From NCBI RefSeq assembly GCF_000003195.3, contig NC_012878.2:58094629-58158628 (forward strand): 64,000 bases of DNA, read 5' to 3'. This DNA comes from Sorghum bicolor. Taxonomy: Eukaryota > Streptophyta > Magnoliopsida > Poales > Poaceae. The position numbers were made by a program, and so were the translations under genes. Positions 57,501 through 64,000 of this stretch are shown here, one piece after another (position 1 is the first letter of the stretch; every line of letters starts with the position of its first letter). The notes under the pieces are model-generated. The model had not been told where the DNA came from, did no database searches, and worked only from the letters and a program-made list of their open reading frames with translations.

Positions 57501-60500
57501 TTTGCAAAATTTTTCAGATTCCCCGTCACATCAAATCTTTAGATACATGCATGTAGTATTAAATATAGATGAAAATAAAAACTAATTGCACAGTGTGGTC
57601 GGAATTGACGAGACAAATCTTTTAAGCCTAGTTAGTTTATGATTGGACAATATTTGTCAAATACAAACGAAAATGCTACAGTGTCGATTTCCCAAAATTT
57701 TTTGGAACTAAACAAGGCCTTAACTAAAAAAAGGGGATGATGTGCCATCTATTGTGTCACTGTGTGAGATGTTCCTGAAGGTGTTCATCAAGTTTCTCAT
57801 TTTGTATTACTGTTTACCTCTTTGATGGCAGGTCTGAATGGAGATATGTCTACAACGACAACACAATTTGACCATTTGACTCTGCATGAGGGACCAAAAT
57901 TAACCGATGATAATCCGGCTGTAATAATCCCTGATCATCTTCAGGTTTCAAACGCTGATTGTGCACACTTGACATTTGGTAGTTTTGTGTCCGGAACACT
58001 TGATGCATCCTTGGCAACAAAACCTCTTGATAGTCATGGGGATGTTGCGACAGTTCCTGATGATGATTCAATTGACCAATCAGATGGCAGGTATGCTCCT
58101 TCGTTTTCTTTTATATTTTCTTCACCCCAATTTTTATCATGTAGCTCTTATAAGCCAAGCCCTTTTTCAGAATCCACGATGACGAAAGCAAGGTGACATT
58201 AGCTCCTCCTGCTAATGAATACACTACTCCTGCTAATGAATATGTTACTTCTGCGGCAAACAGCAATGTGGAGAATCTTGATATCACATCAGCACAGCAA
58301 TCTGAAAGAGCCAATTTCCTGGATGTCACGAGCAATACTGAATACAACCTATCATCAACCCCAGATTATGCAACTTCGGGTCCAGCACTGCAAGATTCTG
58401 CTTCACAGAGTTATCTACAGGAAAACCGACAATTCCAGAACATTTCTCCTCTCTCAAGCTTCATGGTACATACCCATGTGTCATCCTAGCTCTAGTTGCA
58501 GTGATATGTTGCAAATTTCTATGCAATTGTGTATATGCAAATTAAGTGTTGCAGTTGCTATTTTACTTATATACCGTTATATAGTTTACATCTAACTCTT
58601 TGACTTGTCCGTGGGAGAGAAACCTCATAAAAGGTTGACATGGCTCGCTTATTTTACTATTTGAAGGCACACTAGCTCTTTGAAAAAAAGAAGTGTACCT
58701 GATTTCCCCATTTGCAGTTCATGTGCTATTATTAATTTGTTTACTTTGCATTAATGTTCTCTACTAACAGCTGTTTTATTATTGTGTGTCTGCAACTAAC
58801 AGCTGTTTTATTTTGTGTGTTTCTGCAACTAACAACTGTTTTATTGTTGTGTGTGTCTGCTACTAACAGCTGTTTTGTTGTTGTGTGCGTCTGCAACTAA
58901 CAGCTGTTTTATTATTGTGTGTGTCTGCAGCAAATACAAAATGGTCTCCTGCCACCAGCAATCCCACCATTGCGTGAATTTGATCCAGCATTCTCACTAT
59001 TGCTCACGAATCCTCCTATGATGCCTGGTGCAATGTCATCATCCATGAGCAATGCAACTGTTTCTACGCAGCCCCAAGAAGTATGAACATTTCGCTTTAT
59101 TATGCAATTTCAACTCCATTTGTGCATTCCAGTGAAGCAACAATGTATTTTTCCCCTTCTTGCCAACTTTTTACATTCTGTCTTGCCAACTTTGTACATT
59201 CTGTCTTGTTGGTTATGTTACATATAGTTATTTGATGTTGCTAGGTAATCTGATATGTATAATTACGGTCTTGAAAGGGCAGCATATATTTCATTTGTTG
59301 TTGACAAGCTAATGTCATAAACGAGGCTCATGTTTGCTTTAGACAACGGGTCTTTTTGTCTGTTGTATATAGGTTGTCAATAGTCCTAAGGTTTGCATTG
59401 GTGGAACATTTGTAGTTTATGGTGAAATACGAGACGATGCATAAGATTTTGTTATGTTGCTATCTGATTGTGATTATTTCCTAACAGTTGAACTTACCAT
59501 GTTACATGTAAGTGATAAGTGTTAAGAATGTGTGGAACCTGCTAGAACGATAATCTTCCTTTGCAGTTTTTGGTGAAAGATGAGGAAGCGATGCATAAGA
59601 TTTTGTTATCTTACTATTACTATTTGTTTGTGACTTTTTTAGTCTCTTATTGTGGAAACTCGAGCTACCATGGTCTCCAGTTTGAGCTTTGGAGTGACTT
59701 GAGTTTCATCTTTAGGCATCTGCTGTGTTTTCTCTGATTACCATCTCTTTTTTTTTTAAAAAAAACAATCGAAGGGTTAGAATTTCTGTTCTCTATCACT
59801 CTATAGTGTACACTACTATACTTATTTTAATTCCAGTGAAGATTCTGCTACTGACTACTTTAGTGATTGTTGCATTCCAGTTGTGCCAAAACGTTACTTT
59901 CATCTTATGTTCCACTTAAAACTTGTAGTCAGTTGTCTTTGCCTAATGGACACATGCATACTAATTTTCCTAGTATATACTTTTGTTGGATCTGATATAT
60001 ACGTGGCACAACTCTTATTGTGTGTTTGATTCTTGCAGAATGCCAATCCAGTTGGTTTACCCAACCCTCAATTGACTCAATCTCAGCCAAGCACCAGCAT
60101 TGCTTCAGGGCCTCCGCTCCCTCAGCATCTTCTTCATCCCTATGCTCAAGCAACCCTTCCTCTTGGATACGCAAGCATGATTGGCTATCCATCTCTTCCA
60201 CCAAGCTATGCATATCTCCCACCTGCTGCTTTTCAGCAACCATACATGAACAGTGGCTTGTTCCACCAAGCAGCAGCCGCAGTTCCCAACTCGAGTGTGA
60301 AATACCCTCTACCACAGTACAAAAGCAACATTGCCCTTGCTAGCCTACCACAGCCAGGCTCTTTGCTCTCAAGCTATGTTGGAGGCTTTGGAACTGCAAA
60401 CAACATGCCTGGAAATTTCCCTCTGAACCAAAGCACAACATCAGCAACCACAACTCTTGGGTTTGATGGGACGGTCCCTTCACATTTCAAAGATGGAAAT

Positions 60501-60857
60501 CAGTTTATTTCTCTTCAGCAGGTAAACTATACGGCACCAGTGTTTTGCATATGAGGTTGGCAAATTATATGATCACATGATCACTAACTTTTCGTCTGCT
60601 GCTGACAGAATGAGAACCCTGCAATGTGGATGCATGGAGCTGGTTCGCGAGGGATGCCCCCACTTGCAGCCAGTACCATGTATGGCTATCAAGGGCAGAG
60701 TCATCAGGCCGGCCTTCGGCAGGGCCAGCTACCTTCACAATTTGGCTCTGCGCTTGGGCAGTCACAGCCAGGCCTGGGCCCTGAACACAGAAACCCTAGC
60801 GATAGTAACCTAAGTGGTGCTGCTCAGGCTAACCAAATGTGGCCGAATAGCTACTGA
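51561..60857 (+). CDS. GBF-interacting protein 1-like (GIP1_N/DUF1296 domain)
   Basis: Ten coding exons join in frame to 832 residues: 51561-51771, 54588-54631, 55174-55261, 55367-55481, 56528-57132, 57832-58090, 58171-58465, 58931-59080, 60039-60521, 60609-60857. The start is the first ATG of the frame. A Gly/Arg-rich N-terminus (MRGGGRGGGGRQ) is followed by the GIP1_N helical domain at about 30-85 (MVQSLKGILADRSEGEIYAT, CDCGMDPDIAVERLISQ, then TFHEVRRKRDKKKE in exon 2), which resembles a UBA-type fold. After a basic Arg/Gly stretch comes the family motif HGWGGIPGRPSMAEIVKMG (exon 5). The long C-terminus is rich in Ser, Pro, Gln and Asn and ends in MWPNSY. In Arabidopsis, GIP1 binds G-box factors and aids their DNA binding, so nuclear or nucleocytoplasmic action is likely. 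Intron 1 is 2.8 kb with a tandem duplication. A partial pseudogene lies at 23976-25433. Confidence 0.92.
51790..51803 (+). repeat. Poly-C tract in intron 1
   Basis: About 13 cytosines (tctccccccccccccc type) lie 20 bases inside intron 1 of the GIP1-like gene. Confidence 0.8.
52311..54265 (+). repeat. Tandem duplication of about 0.98 kb in intron 1 of the GIP1-like gene
   Basis: Copy 1 starts with gatatcatgtaaaagataac at 52311 and copy 2 with gatatcatgtaaacagataac at 53293. They stay alignable through ttgcctaccttttcttggtatggag, the cactacatttatgactgg block, a GT-rich tract, the gactgggagnagtaagcagcagcgac block and ggctgcacatgtaaataaggcccattgctag, to about 53275 and 54250. The GT tracts differ in length and copy 2 has a different CG-rich segment near 53820-53880. 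The pseudogene at 23976 matches only the AT-rich start of the unit. Confidence 0.87.
54193..54323. mobile_element. Stowaway-like MITE in the second intron-1 copy
   Basis: Cttcatccattcgaaattaagacg is matched in inverted form by atgtcttataattcgaaacggag about 100 bp later, the usual short Stowaway layout. The first copy of the duplicated intron segment keeps only the left arm (53204-53240). The limits are approximate. Confidence 0.5.
54461..54513. repeat. (CT)n microsatellite followed by GT and G runs
   Basis: About 26 CT dinucleotides are followed by ccctctgtgtgtgtgtgttgggggggg (54513-54540). The tract lies 75 bases before the exon 2 acceptor of the GIP1-like gene. Confidence 0.95.
55491..55586 (+). 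repeat. 48-bp tandem duplication beside the exon 4 donor
   Basis: The phrase acttattggttccatatagg plus 28 more bases starts at 55491 and again at 55539. The first copy begins nine bases after the intron 4 donor. Confidence 0.9.
57296..57433 (+). repeat. 32-bp minisatellite in intron 5
   Basis: The unit containing cccctatgtggctatcacac recurs with ATGTGG/ACGTGG at 57302, 57329, 57361, 57393 and 57425. The last three intervals are exactly 32 bp and the first is 27 bp. Confidence 0.93.
57477..57719. mobile_element. GGCCTTGTTTAGTTC-family MITE in intron 5 of the GIP1-like gene
   Basis: This 243-bp copy has the termini GGCCTTGTTTAGTTCCC and GGAACTAAACAAGGCC. TTA is on both sides (57474-57476 and 57720-57722). 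Confidence 0.92.
58760..58930 (+). repeat. 33-34-bp tandem array running into the exon 8 acceptor
   Basis: The motif CTAAC occurs at 58764, 58796, 58829, 58863 and 58897, each followed by agctgttttattattgtgtgtgtctgca or a close variant. The last unit ends tgtgtgtctgcag, which is the true exon 8 acceptor at 58930. CTAAC is the plant branch-point consensus, so each unit carries a branch-point-like site and a T-rich tract. Confidence 0.9.
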
Positions 60858-61722
60858 TCCATCCCCTTGTCAACTTTTGTGGAAGGCGGTCCTGTTGTGT
60901 GTGCAACCCCAGAGAGGCCATGCAATGCTTGTGGTCTGATCCAGGCACGCGGATACCAGCTGTGTGCATGAGTTGGTGTCGTGACATTTTGAGAGGCACA
61001 AGAGATATATGTTCGAGCATGTTCTACCTGTAGGGTTTCTAGGATATGGCCAAAAATGTAGCTCGATCTATTTATTCAAATTCTGATAGAGAAAGGATGG
61101 TTCTTTTTTCTATTTTATTTTTCCTTTTTTGCTGTTTAAATATTTTGTGACAATAAAACCGAAATATCTAACACAGCAGCACCATTAGTTCCCCAGGAAG
61201 CGAAAGATAGGCTATTTTTGCACCACCAGTATTGCGTGCCTCTTGGATCGAATTTTATGATTGAGATCGTTATTTGATGGATGAGTATTTCCCACTCATT
61301 GTCTTGTCAGGTGAGATTGCAGCACACATTTAGCAGCCAAATATTGGGAGCATTCCATCGGATCTCTTATACTGCATCTACTTTAATGGTGATTGGTTGA
61401 TAAATAGAAAGAATTTAATGCAAAAGTTTGAATGCCACGGTGAGAATCTTCACCTAGGCTTCTCCCGGTTTGTTTTAGTTGTTGGATTGTCCGTCAATCG
61501 TCATAATACACTCCACAGAATTACTTCTGGTTGCGTTTGCATCAAGCCAACAAACTGATCAATTGAACCACCGACCTATGGTAGCGTCATGCAATGCGAG
61601 GTAATCAACTCTTAAAGTAGATATGGCTATGGCGAAGCGCACCTACAGTACCTTCCTAATAGCAAGGCTAATAATAACACCAGCAGTAGGCTGTTAGCGG
61701 GCTGCATACCCATGTCATGTCA
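60858..61722. other. 3' UTR and downstream flank of the GIP1-like gene
   Basis: No coding frame is supported. The first 300 bases probably form the 3' UTR. Confidence 0.5.
61152..61157 (+). terminator. Candidate polyadenylation signal of the GIP1-like gene
   Basis: AATAAA about 295 bases after the stop codon, following a T-rich stretch (ttctattttatttttcctttttt). This is a plausible near-upstream element for 3' end formation. Confidence 0.45.
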
Positions 61723-62386
61723 CTACACTCCTAATGCAGAAACTATCATCGTTTCCATAGACATTAATTGTAGTGCCACCTAAGCATTTTACCGATGTGG
61801 CAAGATAGTTATTGAAGAGAGAGCAATAATCATAGAAACTGGGTCTAAGAGCACTCCCAATGCAGAAACCATTGTGGTTTCTATAGACATTAATTGCAGT
61901 GCCACCTAAGCATTTTGCTGATGTGGCAATGCAGTTATTGAAGAGAGAGAGTAAAAATCATAGAAACCGGGTCTAAGTTAGAAACAATGTCTACACAAAA
62001 TCCAAGATATGAAGTGATATGATTGGCTAAGAATGGAGGGAGAATGAATGTGATTGGATATAAAAATATTCTATAGAAACTATCCATTGTGACTATAGTT
62101 TCTATATATAGTGTCTATAAAAATTAATGGATATAGAATCTATATGTAGTTTCTAACATTGGGAGTGCCCTAAGTTAGGAACCATATCTACACGAAATCC
62201 AAGACATGAAGTAAAATTATTGGCTGAGAATGGAGAGAGAATGAATGTGATTAGATAAAAAAAATATTTTATAAAAACTATCTATTAGGACCATAGTTTC
62301 TATATATAGTGTCTATACTATATATAGTGTCTATAAAAATTAATAGATACAGAAATTATGTGTAGTTTCTAGCATTGGGAATGCCC
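61723..62386. mobile_element. Outer Tourist MITE, split by a nested copy
   Basis: The left part (61723-61848) opens with a worn CACTCCTAATGCAGAAAC terminus. The right part (62174-62386) ends GTAGTTTCTAGCATTGGGAATGCCC, followed by TTA. When the inner element is ignored, the halves join as ...gaaactgggtctaa / gttaggaaccatatctacac..., the same continuous sequence that the inner copy shows as gaaaccgggtctaagttagaaacaatgtctacac. The two parts are therefore one element. Confidence 0.82.
61849..62170. mobile_element. Inner Tourist MITE nested in its own family
   Basis: This 322-bp element starts GAGCACTCCCAATGCAG and ends TAACATTGGGAGTGCCC. It is flanked by TAA on both sides (61846-61848 and 62171-62173). 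The subterminal sequence attgtggtttctatagacattaatt and gctgatgtggcaatg...ttattgaagagagag parallels the left end of the Pong-like element at 1186 (attgtagtttctatgtctattaatt; gatgatgtgacatg...ttaatgaagagagag). Confidence 0.9.
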
Positions 62387-63778
62387 TTAAAGCCTTCACC
62401 AGCGAAGACTTGTATGGTGGTCAAGCTGTAGGTTGGTTGTAGTATTTAATGGTCAAATGTATGGACTACGACTTCTCGCTTGTATACAGGCCAGGAGAGA
62501 CATTTTTTTCTCGTGGTTTGTGCTTCAGCCGCAAGATGGGAAGCGCCCGCTCCATAGTCTCTTTCCTACCGTGGCACTTTTTTAGTCGTTTGCCGGCTAA
62601 AAAACATTACTATACTTGCTCAGGCCTCAAATTCACGAACCAATAAAGTAGGGTTTGGTTGAGAGGTAAAGTGGGGGTAGGGTGGGATGAGATGATTCTA
62701 TTTCATGTTTGGTTGAGAAGGGACGAGATCAATTCATTTTTTATTTGGTTGGACGACACTAAAAGTGAGATCTGTACTGACAAATAGGACACGTGCCAGT
62801 CCTTTTCTTTCCTCTTCCTTTCTTACGGACAACATCCCTTCCCACGGACGCATCCAGAAGCCCGCTCCTCTTCAGACCCTATGGACGCATCTAGTGAGCC
62901 AACAGGGCAGGGTTCGGCCGTGAGACGACGGCGCGGAGCTTGCGCATGAGACGACGGAGAGAGGCTCGGCCATGCGCTCACCCACGTGGCAACAGTACAG
63001 GGCTCGGCGGCGGTCGAAGCTCGCCCGAGAGGCGGCGGAGCGAGGCTCGACTGCGTGGTGGCGGACTGGAGGTCGTCTGTGAGGCAGCAGGGAAGGGCTC
63101 GGCTACACGCTCGCTTCTTCCTCAAGTTCAGTAGCTCCGCTTGTTTCTTTGTTAGGTGCGGCAAGCCCCACTCCTCTTCTTTCTTGTTCTTCTCACGCGC
63201 GTGCCTCACTCATCCCACCGGGGATGATTCCGTCCCCTCGTTTTTAGGAGCGAAGTGAGCCCACATCTCGTAGGAATATTCCTAGATAGGATGTCCCTAC
63301 CCTGTGGGTCCTTGCAACCAAACAAGCTGAAGTCGAGGTCGTCTCGTCTTGCGCTGCCGGTCCTCACATCCAAACATACGGTAACATAACCTGCCTACCT
63401 ACAAAGGGAACACAACCACTTGTGATGAACCTCAGGGGGGTTGACTTTATTTACATATTGAGATATCGAAACAATGTTGTTGATTTTTCTAGTAAAACAT
63501 TCGTGTAAAGTTTTGTTGCCAGCGATGGGGCTGTGACATGTAATTGACTTTGTTGCAAGTTTAGTGGCAGCTAGTGCAAGTCTTCCTAAGATATAAAGCT
63601 CAACTTTTTTTCCAGAAAAAAAAATATAACCACGAAACAAGGGCTCTGCAATGGTAAAGTCCATTATATCATGGAGCCTATGTTTAAAACTGTGTTCGGA
63701 ATTAGGAGACTACTATATAGATGATCTGGTTTTATTGTGACACAATATGTGCCAATTTGGCTCGCCAATGTCTACTAG
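62387..63778. other. Intergenic, transposon-like, no recognised gene
   Basis: At about 62651 ggtttggttgagaggtaaagtggg and at about 63306 gcaaccaaacaagctg may be the two ends of an element, with a CpG-rich block (62880-63240) between them. A target duplication was not found. Open frames in the CpG-rich part compete on both strands. Confidence 0.35.
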
Positions 63779-64000
63779 GGCTGGGCATCTTACCGCACCG
63801 AGCTGAAATCACGGTTTTGTTTTGATTTCGTTTTTAGTACTGGGAACTTGGTTGTATGGCCAACCGAAAGCCGAGCAAACACCGAGCAGTGGGTCCGGTG
63901 CTTGTCTTGCCGCTCTGTAATGTAATGCAGACATTCCTCAACTTTCACGAAAGTCTGTTTTTTATCCTTAAACTTTAAAACCGGATAAAATACATCCCTC
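63779..64000. mobile_element. Truncated transposon ends at the window edge
   Basis: Agggctgggcatcttaccgcaccg resembles the start of grass hAT elements with AGGGCTGGGCA ends. From about 63930 the sequence changes to gcagacattcctcaactttcacgaaagtctg...ccggataaaatacatccctc, which looks like a different MITE running off the window. Neither right end is visible. Confidence 0.35.

Noticed and set aside
58760..58930. Second regularly spaced repeat
   Set aside because: The whole unit repeats, with no spacers. It is an intronic tandem repeat ending at a splice acceptor.
62880..63260. CpG-rich frames on both strands near the right end
   Set aside because: Competing frames without any recognisable protein, inside a stretch that looks transposon-derived.

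Overview
This is nuclear DNA from a grass. It has plant exon-intron genes with GT-AG introns, GC-rich 5' exons beside AT-rich flanks, a eukaryotic tRNA gene, and a dense load of plant DNA transposons. The very abundant short element that opens with GGCCTTGTTTAGTTC and closes with its reverse complement, the Tourist and Stowaway MITEs, and the gene set (a REC8/AFD1-type cohesin among them) fit an Andropogoneae grass, most likely sorghum. The species is an inference.

Layout. Positions 1-1185 hold a Copia-type LTR end with primer-binding site and a LINE reverse-transcriptase scrap. A nearly complete Pong-like PIF/Harbinger transposon occupies 1186-5846 (TAA target duplication, GGGCAGTCCCAATG ends). 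It has an intact three-exon ORF1 (MYB/SANT-like) and a DDE transposase broken by one in-frame TAG. A Tourist MITE abuts it. Positions 6055-9600 hold relic sequence, MITEs and a hAT-like element. The meiotic cohesin kleisin REC8 follows (9850-16921, 20 coding exons, 607 residues); its introns host a 538-bp hairpin element with 9-bp target duplication and a Stowaway MITE. A NAC-family transcription factor lies at 18139-20870 and an intronless PPR gene of the E subgroup at 21800-23875. Behind the PPR gene is a composite pseudogene locus (23976-26385), built from a decayed piece of the GIP1-like gene that is intact 28 kb further on, followed by a decayed second copy of the PPR 3' end. A tRNA-Arg(CCU) gene is at 30285-30357.

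From 30.4 to 51 kb only one protein gene is convincing: a single-exon membrane-anchored DUF4408/DUF761-type protein at 38140-38997. The rest is transposon-rich: two non-autonomous hAT elements with 8-bp duplications, Stowaway and Tourist MITEs, a probable 1.94-kb solo LTR (47331-49267) carrying a CCGGACGC repeat cluster, and a tandem array of about 262-bp units. The last gene is a GBF-interacting-protein-1-like gene (51561-60857, 10 coding exons, 832 residues) with several intronic tandem repeats. Positions 61723-62386 show one Tourist MITE inserted into the TAA of another copy of its own family; both resemble the termini of the Pong-like element at the left of the window.

The genes do not form a pathway. 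REC8 acts in meiotic cohesion, PPR-E proteins in organelle RNA editing, NAC and GIP1-like proteins in transcription. The coherent story is about mobile DNA: a candidate source element, its deletion derivatives, nested and abutting insertions, and duplicated gene fragments. Exon boundaries were worked out by hand from splice signals, frame continuity and family protein similarity. No alignment or database search was run.
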